From Pyxicephalus adspersus (taxonomy: Eukaryota; Chordata; Amphibia; Anura; Pyxicephalidae), in contig NC_092866.1 in NCBI RefSeq assembly GCF_032062135.1, positions 29,463,267 through 29,527,266 of the forward strand: 64,000 nucleotides of DNA, given 5' to 3'. Made by a program: the position numbers and the translations under genes. Positions 1-8,982 of the stretch are shown piece by piece (positions within the stretch are counted from its first letter, which is position 1; the number at the start of each line of letters is the position of its first letter). The notes beneath the pieces are model-generated. The model was not told where the DNA came from and made no database searches. It saw only the letters and a program-made list of their open reading frames with translations.

Positions 1-26
1 TTCCGGGTTTTAGACAAGGATGATCA

Positions 27-600
27 GTGGTAATACTGAAAAACTGCGGGTGGAGGGTCCAGTGGCCCCTCCTCGGGAAGGGGGTAATGTTAGGAGTACT
101 CAGAAGCCAATTTCGCCTGGGTCTATCCAATGCCATTAAGGATATTTTTGTCAACCACCCTTTACCAGACTCCTTGGATGAGACTATCCAGTTGGCCATT
201 AAAATTGATCGCAGACTTTGTGAGTGCTGCATGGAAAATTTTCTGCACCTATTGCACCTTCTAGACCACTCACTACCTCTGAGTCAAACCCACCTCCCTC
301 TACGGCCAAGGAGCCAATGCAGTTGGGCTCCTGCAGGTTGTCAGCCACAGAGAGGTAAGGAGAAGGTTTGTATTGCAGAGAACCTGGTCACTTTGTGCAA
401 TCCTGTCCTCAGAAGATTTTAGGAAAACTTCAGTGCATAGATGGGCCTGTAGAAACCCACCAAGGCAAGTAGAAAAGCATATCCCTGGATAGTGCTGCTG
501 GTAGTAATTAAGGGATATATCTATGGCCAGCTCTCTTGGAATTCCAGTTGTTAACCAACCTCAGTCATTAGATGTATTTGCTATAGATGATTCTCCTTTG
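27..600 (+). pseudogene. Ty3/gypsy gag fragment, copy 1
   Basis: The frame at 27-422 includes GLSNAIKDIF, LDETIQLAIKIDRRL and a region of the kind found before a gag zinc knuckle ([10 protein letters not shown]). This is the C-terminal part of a chromovirus or gypsy-like Gag, which packages element RNA. After that the frame is lost: the knuckle region at 360-420 is readable only as fragments in another frame. A second, better copy lies about 1.25 kb downstream. The left end of the element is outside the window. Confidence 0.7.
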
Positions 601-605
601 CAACG

Positions 606-960
606 TTAGCACGTCCAGATGTGCTGGAGAGATTCTGAGTGTTTTTCTGTGGCTTGCCTGTTCCTGACTATCCACTTGAACTCAGCCTGGAATGACCTTT
701 GCCTGTTCCTGACAATCCGCTTGAACTCAGCCTGGACCGACTCTGCTTGTGCCTTTTCATTTGTACCTCGTTTGGTGGACTGATCTCCTGTGTTTGACTT
801 CGGCTTGTTTCTGGATTCCCTAGTAATTTCTGTACTGTGCATCTGTGGGCTCCTGGTCAGCAGTCGGCCTATCCCCAGACACTATCCCTTGTGCATAAAG
901 TCCTAGGGGTAACTGAGTGCTAGGAGACACAACCAGTCTCCCGAGGCTGAGCGGGGGCTG
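606..960 (+). mobile_element. Gypsy LTR-like segment with short internal tandem repeats, copy 1
   Basis: Two imperfect units of about 46 bp with the core TTGCCTGTTCCTGAC followed by AACTCAGCCTGGA lie at about 655-745. They lead into a stretch (796-870) that recurs almost unchanged at 2025-2100. The style, rich in CCTG and TTGAC words, is that of amphibian gypsy LTRs such as the sequence at 40600-40760. No complete LTR with TG...CA ends could be defined. Confidence 0.45.
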
Positions 961-1375
961 CTATAGGTGAAGACTGCTGCGTTAGATTGGGGGACTGGTG
1001 TCTGGAAAATACAGGTACTTACCAGGGCCTTACATTATATGCAGCAGGGAAAACCAACATCCACAACTCCTGAGGTTTTGGTTAGGTGCTGCCCACTCAG
1101 AAATGTTATCATTTGTTCTGCTAGACATTCCTTCATCCCCTGTAGTTTTATGACTGCCATGGTTGCCGAAGCACAACCCTGTAATTGGTTGGGAATCTGG
1201 GCAGATTGTAAAATGGTGAAGGGTGCATGTGGCGAGAAGTGTTTGGGAAAATCATTGCCTCTATGTTTTGCTAGTGTCTATGAGAATTTCAAAGCAGATG
1301 TAATACCGTGTTTCCCCGTATACACTCTAGTAAAACCCCTTGAATAGCTCCAACTAAAACCCTCAGAAACCAATT
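961..1375 (+). other. Spacer between the two gypsy-derived units
   Basis: This interval follows the LTR-like segment and runs to the second gag copy. One open frame crosses it (967-1347), but I recognise no domain in it. It may be untranslated leader or partial gag sequence of the same element family. It does not recur after the second unit, where a LINE begins instead. Confidence 0.3.
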
Positions 1376-1813
1376 TTGCCTGGGTCTATCCAATGCCAAG
1401 GATATTTTTGTCAACCACCCTTTACCAGACTCCTTGGATGAGACTATCCAGTTGGCCATTAGAATTGATCGAAGACTTCGTGAGAGCTGCATGGAAAATT
1501 TTCTGCACCTATTGCACCTTCTAGACCACTCACTACCTCTGAATCAAGCCCACCTCCCTCTAGGGCCAAGGAGCCAATGCAGTTGGGCTCCTGCAGGTTG
1601 TCAGCAACAGAGAGGTTGAGGAGAAGGTCTGAAGGGCTCTGTTTGTATTGCGGAGAACCTGGTCACTTCATGCAATCCTGTCCTCAGAATATGTCAGACA
1701 AATTTCAGTGCCTAGGTGGGCCTTTGGAAACCCACCGCGGCAAGCAGGTATTTCTTTCAAAATCTCAGGTATTAGGTGTATTTGCTATAAATGATTCTCC
1801 TTTGCAACGTTAG
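1376..1813 (+). pseudogene. Ty3/gypsy gag fragment with CCHC zinc knuckle, copy 2
   Basis: This repeats the copy 1 gag sequence with few changes and extends into an intact zinc knuckle: [14 protein letters not shown] at about 1641-1682 has the Cys-x2-Cys-x4-His-x4-Cys spacing used by Gag nucleocapsid to bind RNA. The frame shifts near 1580-1620. No protease or polymerase follows; LTR-like sequence comes instead, so the element has lost its pol. Confidence 0.8.
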
Positions 1814-1814
1814 C

Positions 1815-2165
1815 TGGGCTTATCTTTGCTGGAGAGATTCTGAGTATTTTCTGTTGCTGACCTTTGCCTGTTCCTGACTATCTGCTTTAACTCAGCCTGG
1901 ACCGACCTTTGCCTGTTCCTGACGATCCATTTGAACTCAGCCTGGACCGACCTTTGCCTGTGACCCCAACTCTGCCTGTGCCTTTTCATTTGTACCTCTT
2001 TTGGTAGACTAATCTTCTCTGTTTGACTTCAGCTTGTTTCTGGATTCCCTGGTAATTTCAGTACTGTGCAACTGTGGGCTCCTGGTCAGCTGCTGGCCTA
2101 TCCCCAGAGACTATCCCTTGCGCATTAAGTCCTGGGGGCAACCGAGTGCTGGGACACCCTTGATA
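1815..2165 (+). mobile_element. Gypsy LTR-like segment with short tandem repeats, copy 2
   Basis: It matches the segment at 606-960. The TTGCCTGTTCCTGAC unit appears twice and partly a third time at 1862-1965, followed by the same downstream block (2025-2130). The match ends at about 2165-2180, where a LINE on the minus strand begins. Confidence 0.45.
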
Positions 2166-2179
2166 TTTTGGTTGGCCCT

Positions 2180-3530
2180 AATGGCTGCTGCTAAAGGCTC
2201 CAATGCAAAATGGGTGATAAAGGACATCCCTGCCTGGTGCATCGGAGAATGGAGAAGGGTGGAGACTCGAAACCCACATATTTGACTAAGGCATATGGAG
2301 ATGAGTAGAGCGCTGACACCCAGTTGATAAACTCTTCACCAAACCACTTCCTTAAAGCAAAGAACAAATACTGCCATGACACCAAGTCAAATGTTTTCCT
2401 AATATCCAATGAAAGAAACATGAAACGTTTCTAGCGTAGTGCTAGAATTGTTGTGGTATAGCAATTGCACTACTCACATTATCTCCAGCCTGCCTCCATA
2501 GGACAAAACCCACCTGATCCTTATGTATCAAATTGCCTAAAAATGGTTGATATGGCTGGTATGAATTTTAGCCAAAATCTTGAAATCTACATTCAACAGA
2601 GAAATTGGTCTGTAACCCGCCCAGTGGGAGGGTCGGTCGCAGGCTTGGGTAGCATAACTAAAGATGCCCTTAAGGCTTCTGAAGGACAACCTAGAACCCT
2701 CTTGGAGACAAATGAAAAGAGTCACCAGGTGGGGTGTGATAATATCCACCACTTTCTTATAGAACTGTGGAGAAAAGCCATCAGGACCTGAGCATTTTCC
2801 TGTTTTTACAGATTTGACCGCCAGTCGAATTTCGGATTCCATAATATCTTTTTGCAAGGGTTACAGATTGTCAGCCAGAATCTGTGGTAGACTAAAAGAC
2901 TCAAAAAACTGATCAGCTAGATTTCACAAAAGGGAGATGGGGGAATAATTCTGAGAGAGCCGTGACTGAAATTCTTGAAGTATCTCCATAGGATTACTAG
3001 TAAGATGATTCATAGGCGTACGTACAGAGATACGGGTAAACCTTGGGGCCAGACAGTGTAAGCGTTTAGCCAACATTGGTCCCGGTTTATTGCTGCATTG
3101 GTAAAATTTATGTCTGGACCACCTTGGCTGACACTCCACCGTCTGAGACAAACAGAGAATAGGTTCAGACTTAACTTTAGAAAGCGCCGCTTTCGCGGCG
3201 TGGATGGGATTGAGCTTATGTAATTGCACCGCTCTGTGGTAGTCTGTCTCCAACCGGGTCTGGAGTTGAGAACTCGCCTTCTTGCAGCCAGAAGCTATTT
3301 GTATCAAGTGACCCCTCAGCACCGAATTGTAAGCCTCCCACAACACTACGGGAGAAGACACGGACCCCTTGTTCAATGTGAAAAACTGTCTAGATGTGTG
3401 TTCCAGTTTTTGAACCACATCTGTATGTGACAGTAAGGAGTCATTTATTGTCCACCCTTTAGTGGCTGAGTGGGCAACAAGGGACCTTGTGATCACCACT
3501 GGGTCATGGTCAGACCATGTTATCATAGGA
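2180..3530 (-). pseudogene. L1-like LINE ORF2 relic (endonuclease end and reverse transcriptase)
   Basis: Read on the minus strand, 3526-2924 starts with WSDHDPVVI, the SDH motif that ends the L1 apurinic endonuclease. Then 2857-2537 has CSGPDGFSPQFYKK and YRPISLLNVDFKIL, and 2421-2191 has LDIRKTFDLVSWQYL and RQGCPLSP, all reverse transcriptase blocks. Most of the endonuclease is missing, and the copy stops before the YxDD active site, where gypsy-derived DNA begins. Several frameshifts and stops make it dead. Confidence 0.85.
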
Positions 3531-3599
3531 AAATGGGCCCTGAGGAGCTGCAGGAGAAAGTAATGAGGTGGCTGGACCTAATTAATCAGAGAACAGGTG

Positions 3600-4815
3600 T
3601 CATGAGGGGCAAAATTTAACGTTTAGTCCTGTGCAAGAGGTTCTCTCCAAAGGTCCACACAGCCCATGTCCCTAAATAGCCTAAATAGCCAGAAAAATAA
3701 GATGTAAAAAACATAGGACCAATAGTAGGAAAATAATTGAGGGATGGCAGAGGTCAGCAAGCATTCACGAAAAACGAAGACCTGAACAAGACCAGTGAAC
3801 AATATGTCAGAGTGTATGAGCCTGGAGCCTATGCTTAGAAAACTTGAGAGCCCATTCTGGCCAGTATTTGGGAGCGCTGGAAAGCTGTAGGCCAGGTACG
3901 GGAAGCCAAGATGATGGCCTCCTTTGAGTCTCCATGAAGAGATCTTTGAGATGAAGTTCCTGATGTTTGTGAAGGCAAGGGTAGATCCAGAGCCGAAAAA
4001 CACTTGTAAGCGTCCTCTCCAGTCTGAAGCTGGTTCATCCGGCCAGGCAGTTGAAACAATAGCTTAAAGGGGTAATCCCATCTATATTTGGTGCCATTTT
4101 AATTCAAAATGGCGAGAAAGGGCAGAAGAGCTCATCTCTTTATTAATGTGTAGGATGCTAAATCCGTATAAATACTGTACTCCAATTTACTTGGTGCGGA
4201 AAAACTGTAACTTGGCTACAACATCCCTTTGGGAGCGCTCCTGCCTTCTGGAGACCAAGGTTCTCTGTATCCTATCCAATTCCAACCTTTGGAACTGGAT
4301 AGGACATCAGGAGTTATTAGGCCTGTTACATACCCCTGCAGATCTACAATACTTTCAGGTATGCCCCGGATCTGGAGATTGCATCTGCGGGCCCTATACT
4401 CATAGTCCTCCAGTTGGTCTTTGAGAGTAGCAATTTCTTTCTAAACCTCCTAAAGATCACAGTCCAGACTCTCCGGGACTGTAGTTGCGTCATCCTTCCT
4501 AGATTCCAAGGAGGCAGTGCGGGAAGCGATTTGGCTCAGATCGCATTTCATCTCATTTGTTATAGAAGTAGAGGCTGTGGGAAGTTCCTCATAAATCATA
4601 TTACACATTTGTGCAAGGAGTGAAGGATTATTCTTGGGTGCCAAGCCACTGGGTTTATTCTGGCCAGAGTCCAGACTGTCTTCCGATTCCAACAGCAGAG
4701 GGGACGGCAATAAGCGCTGCGGAAGAGGAGCCAGCGCCATCTTGGATAAGGATGCCACGCCACTAGAGGAGCCTGAAACAGCAGATTGACACCTGTCTTT
4801 TGACCGGGGAACCAT
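3600..4815 (-). pseudogene. L1-like LINE ORF1 relic
   Basis: The frame opening at 4815 on the minus strand (MVPRSKDRCQ) has an acidic and polar N-terminus and a coiled-coil-like stretch (LSQIASRTASLESRK). In another frame follow NLQIRGIPE and RIQRTL-type words, the RNA-recognition and C-terminal parts of L1 ORF1p, the trimeric RNA chaperone of the LINE. It lies just upstream of the ORF2 remains in the same orientation, with the expected order ORF1 then ORF2. Frameshifts break it at about 4450 and 4000. Confidence 0.75.
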
Positions 4816-5060
4816 CTAAAACTTCCCAGGAGAAATCCCGATGTGGAAAGTGTTGGTAAGTAGCGGTTTAGCCATAAAAGAATGCTTTATTAGTGCAGGC
4901 AACCTGAAGATGAGCAGAGCCAGCTCACACTATGTCAATCCCACTGTGCTGCATGCATGCGCTCCCTGCACTTTTTGTTTTATACTTTGTCTAGACTCAA
5001 GTTATATACTCTTTTTAAAACCCAGGGAAATACCCACTCCAATGCACATTAAAACTTTCA
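4816..5060 (-). other. Probable 5' UTR of the minus-strand L1-like LINE
   Basis: This lies immediately upstream of ORF1 in the element's own orientation. No coding signal is visible. The upstream limit of the element is uncertain. Confidence 0.3.
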
Positions 5061-5359
5061 TTGGTGTGATCATTTGTTGAACCTACTTTGCAAAATACTT
5101 TGCTCTGAGCTTGCATATAAACAGGTGATGAACAAGGATTGTCGTGACACTGGGCTATATAAATTACCTAATGAAGAAAGCTCATTATGGTAGGGATCAA
5201 TTTCCTATTGACCTTTTGACATGATATATTTACTGAATTCATCTTTATTTGATAAGAGGTTAATTGATAAAATATATTATTATTACTACAACTCACACGT
5301 TGTGTCTAAACTTCTTACTCCTATGTATATATATATAGCCCTAGTACCAATCCGACCCA

Positions 5360-5525
5360 GTCATTTTTTGTTAAAAATTACACCACATGATGATGTTGAG
5401 GCCTACCTCCATTCATTTGAGAGAACTGTGGAGAGAGGGCTGGCACAAATGGACTTACCAGACACATGCAGACCTCCAGAAAAGGTCGTTACCCAGGGCA
5501 ACGCAGAAGCATTTCTTTGCTGACT
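5360..5525 (+). pseudogene. Retrotransposon gag (SCAN-like) fragment
   Basis: The frame at 5221-5523 contains DDVEAYLHSFERTVERGL, the start of the helical capsid-like domain shared by some gypsy-family Gag proteins and SCAN domains, and MDLPDTCRPPEKV. Only about 50 residues are recognisable. The AT-rich DNA before it (5060-5350) holds nothing I can name. The next sequence is the topoisomerase-derived segment, so the fragment may have been captured with it or may simply adjoin it. Confidence 0.55.
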
Positions 5526-5527
5526 AG

Positions 5528-5992
5528 AGAGCGGAAAAGACTAAAGAAGAAAAGAAGACCATAAAGCCATTGGAAAAATGCAAGAAGTATTTCTTTGATA
5601 GAAATGAGGAGAGGAAAGTATTGCCTAAGGAGGAGAAAAAGAAATTAAAGGAGGAGGCCAATAAGCTTCAGGAAGAGTACGGATATCACATACTGGACGG
5701 GCATCAGAAAAAAACAGGAAACTTCAAAATTGAACCACCGGGTCTTTTCTGTGGCCGAGGTAACCACCCCAAAATGAGAATAAAACAAGATGTCATTATA
5801 AACTGCAGCAAAGATTTAAAGATTCCGGAGCCCCCTCCTGGCCACAAATGGAAGGAAGTACGCTTTGATAACACAGTCACCTGGCTGACTTCCTGGACAG
5901 AAAATATTCAGAGTTCAATCAAGTACATCATGCTGAACCCCAGTTCAAAACTTAAGGGGGAAAAGAATTGGCAGAAATACGAGAACATGGAA
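5528..5992 (+). pseudogene. top1: Topoisomerase I (TOP1/TOP1MT) retrocopy fragment
   Basis: The continuous frame from about 5570 carries [54 protein letters not shown] and [15 protein letters not shown]. These form the conserved N-terminal core of eukaryotic type IB topoisomerase, upstream of the catalytic Tyr domain. Words such as [11 protein letters not shown] look a little closer to the mitochondrial paralogue TOP1MT. About five residues are missing after HPKM, and the catalytic region is absent. A stretch that spans several exons in vertebrate TOP1 is fused here without introns, so this is a retrocopy. The homology ends at about QKYE and an unrelated acidic segment follows in frame. Confidence 0.88.
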
Positions 5993-7095
5993 TCTGATGG
6001 GTCTGAAAAAGAGAAAAAAACAGTTGCCAAGAAAACACCTGTCAAAAAGCCTACAGCCAAGGAAAGGGTAAAGGACGAGTCTAAAGATGAGGAAGACTCA
6101 GAAAAAAGAGAAGCAATGGAAACAAACTCCCCTGTTACTAAAGGAAAAACAGCTACTTCTGCCAAAAAAGGTGGATCTAAGGACAAGAAGGCGGAAGATG
6201 CTGGTGAGTCAAAGGCTGAAGAAGCAAAAGGTGAAGTAAAAGCTAAAGAGACAGAAGCTGCAGATGAGGATATGGAAGCTTCTGAGAAGACTGTGGACTC
6301 TTCTGAAGCCCCAGCTGAAAAGGTTGCCTCTTCTACAACCCCAGCTGTTTCTGAACCCCCATCACAAGAGTCCAAGAAATCAAAATCTTTGTCTGAAGAA
6401 ACTGAAACTGCAAAACCTTCAGCTGAAGAAACTGCTCCTCTACCAACTGAGGTTCAGAATGCAGAAAATATCACTGTGGAAGATGCTCATGTATTAACTG
6501 AGATTGAAGCAAAAGAAAGTGTTTCTGTATTGACTGACAAGGATACTTCTGTGATGTTTGAGATTGAAGCTGATAATGTGTTCCTGTGTTGGCTGGGGAA
6601 ACGTTTCCTCTTTTTTAAGTCCAAGCTAAAGGATGGAATCCTGTTTCAGTCGAGATAAAAGAACAGCCTGAAGGGCAGGAAGAAGAAGCTGAGCCAATGG
6701 TGGCTGAAGAAGGAGATGATGAATCTGAAGATGAAGAGAATGACGGGACAAAAGAGAAAGAGGAAGAAGTTGGCACTCTGCAACTGGGCTTGGCCAGTAC
6801 AGTAGCAAGCATGATAGTGCCATTTCTCACTTCACACAGTCTACTGAAATCATAGAGAAGTCAGTGGCTCTACTTTCAGAACAGTTGGAAAAAGCTGCAA
6901 ATGAATCCACTGAGAAAATTCAGAAGGAAATGGATGAAATGAAGGGGCTTCTTCTAGACATCAAGGAGAACATTGAAGATTCCAATGAAACCCATGAAAG
7001 TATCGCTGTTTCCAAAAAGGTGCAGGAAGAGTTTAGTAAATTAGGGGAAGTAAAGAGGGAAGAAACTGTCCCTGTTGTCCCTGATGAACAAGATG
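5993..7095 (+). pseudogene. Unidentified Lys/Glu-rich segment inside the TOP1-CTCF chimera
   Basis: The TOP1-like frame continues without a stop to 6658 through a Lys-, Glu-, Ala- and Ser-rich region (for example [16 protein letters not shown] and [16 protein letters not shown]). A frame change near 6600-6660 leads to more acidic sequence (GDDESEDEEN) and a predicted helical or coiled-coil segment at 6864-7060 (LLSEQLEKAANESTEKIQKE). It resembles the charged tail of a nuclear protein, but I do not recognise the gene. The composition matches spliced coding sequence, not random intron. Confidence 0.5.
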
Positions 7096-7372
7096 ATCAG
7101 GAGCATGTTGAGGATGGTTTGCTACATCAGTGGATGTGAAGGCTAATAAAGTGATGGGAAACCTTAAGCCTCCAAAACCAACCAAAAACAAAAAGAAATG
7201 TGTAAAGAAAACTTTCCAATGTAAGCTGTGCAGCTATACTTGTCCCAGACGCTCAAATCCTAATTGTCACATGAGGAGGCACATAAGAACTTGTTCTGGA
7301 GAAAAGCTTTATGAATGCTACGTTTGTCATGTTCGGTTTACACAGGTTGGAACCGGGAATGGACATCCGACA
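7096..7372 (+). pseudogene. ctcf: CTCF retrocopy fragment with an internal deletion of zinc fingers
   Basis: From about 7130 the sequence reads [12 protein letters not shown] and [19 protein letters not shown], the linker and first C2H2 finger of the insulator protein CTCF. It then jumps in frame to [28 protein letters not shown] sequence (7276-7350), which belongs to the end of finger 5 and finger 6 in known CTCF. From memory of the family, about 110 residues are missing. One frameshift lies at about 7115. Homology stops at about 7372 in the middle of a finger. This is a dead retrocopy joined to the preceding segments. Confidence 0.88.
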
Positions 7373-8560
7373 ACAAGCTGGGCGTTTCCCACGTGGAGCG
7401 CCGTCATATATAAACAGAGAGGCGCCAAGACACTGGCAGTTATTAGTGAGCACAAATCGGTGAGTATGAAATCTCTTTATTATCTTTTAAGTACTTTATT
7501 GATTTTTTGTCTGAAATATACATATGAGTTAATATTTGGCCCTTTTTTTTCAATGCTAGGCATTAACTGTCTTTGTGGGTCATTGGAAACTTCTGGAAGA
7601 TTAACTCCAATAACCAACCCCTAAAGGTACAATACCATAAAACTCTTTTTTAATGCAACAATACATGCTGGTTAATGATTTGGCACCAGAACTAGATATC
7701 ATATAACATGTGATTAAGGGTAAGTTCCTTTTTTTAGTTATTTATGTAAAGAACCAAGCAAACCCTAAACAGATACAACTCTGTTTTTATTTTAATGTCT
7801 TACGGTGCATAATTTATCACATAAGAAATGATTTAGAAAGATTATATCACAAAAATAAGTTTGTTCTATCTGCACCATGAAATTAATATGAAATTGATTA
7901 TTACCTATTATACTTTATACAAATTGATCACTAACAGAAATCAATTATTTTATCTGCACCATGGAATTAATATAAAACTAATACTTATTTATTCTATTTA
8001 TTAACTAACTAAATTAATCACTAAAAGAAATCAATTTAAAATTTAAATATAGTGGTGTTTTAATTAATAAATTTATTGTATTTTCCCCCTTGCTTCATTC
8101 CAATTTATTCAATTAATCATAAATAAATAAAAAAAATCCTCTGGAGTCTGCCTTTTCCTGCCTTTGCTGTTTCTGTTTAAATACCATGCTATGTGAAAGA
8201 GACCTGCCGTTCATGCCGACCATGTCGCACAATTCTATATGTTTCTAAAGAGATGCATATGTATTAGGATTTTTTTTTGTTTATCTGTTAAAATTGTGGA
8301 TCTCCATTTTTGTCCTGAGGAAGCGGACTCAGTTTCCGCGAAACACGTCAACAGGAGGAACATCCCTACAGGTGTCCCTACAGGAGATACGTACTGGTTC
8401 ATTGTTTTATGCTTTTTTATCAAAAATTGCTATTGTTATGAAATATTATATTCAATAAAGGGTTTTAATGTAATTTATCCTAGTAGAGTCTGTAAAAATT
8501 GGCCTTTAAAGTCCCATTTTTGTTTTTTCTTGTTTTGGTTGTTGTTTGAATTGGGGATGT
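7373..8560 (+). mobile_element. Tail of an unclassified retroelement carrying a hammerhead-like motif
   Basis: Most of this interval is AT-rich and has no coding homology I can see. A TATATAAA word and a splice-donor-like GGTGAGTATG lie at 7409-7470. Near the right side (8315-8349) sits a hammerhead-like core, followed about 100 bp later by AATAAAGGG (8454) and the end of recognisable sequence. Penelope-like elements and retrozymes of amphibians carry hammerhead ribozymes in such tails, which is why I suspect that class. No reverse transcriptase was found. Confidence 0.35.
8301..8365 (+). ncRNA. Hammerhead ribozyme-like motif (candidate)
   Basis: The sequence holds CTGAGGA (8315-8321), a GCGG/CCGC stem (8323-8326 with 8336-8339) with a 9-nt loop, GAAA (8340-8343), a one-pair mini stem III and GTC (8347-8349). 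This is the order of a type I hammerhead, with cleavage expected after C8349. Stem I can form with TGT (8311-8313) and ACA (8351-8353) plus weaker pairs. Against it, an extra A (8322) sits before stem II, and the first pair of stem I is C-A. This copy may be inactive or a look-alike. Confidence 0.4.
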
Positions 8561-8982
8561 GGCCTTGAATAAGATTTTCTCTCAGAGGGATCATGGCGTT
8601 TGTCTAAGTAGGGAATGTATATCAGCTTTCATAAAAAAAGAATAATGCTCTAAGACGTAATTTTTCAAAATGGTAGTAGTGTTCTAATCTAAACATCTGT
8701 TTTCTGTAGTTTTTTGTAATGTGTTTACACCTGACTTCCTTTTAACATCTATCAGCAAATGGGGGTGCATTGAAGTTCTATCCCAGGGTAAAAAGCAAAT
8801 ATCTTCCACCCCAGCCCACACCTACCTCGAAGAACCTATTTATTACTCACCTAAATCTGCAATCTAGGTTCAATTACATCACTGGTTCAGTAAGACTGCT
8901 GGTTCCCCAGTAAAGGAGCGCCCATGTTGCCAAGCCCCTGGCTCCTTTTGGTTCACAGAGAAAAGGTGCCTATTGTGGATTA
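8561..8982. other. Unannotated intergenic stretch
   Basis: I see no coding sequence, tandem repeat or transposon end here. The DNA is of average composition for the window. It separates the hammerhead-bearing element tail from the left inverted repeat of the long-TIR transposon. Confidence 0.5.

Noticed and set aside
606..842. Minus-strand frame with two similar Gln/Phe-rich repeats
   Set aside because: The repeats come from the short tandem DNA units in the LTR-like segment; no protein homology.
5908..6375. Long minus-strand Ser/Ala-rich frame
   Set aside because: It is the antisense shadow of the Lys/Glu-rich coding segment on the plus strand.
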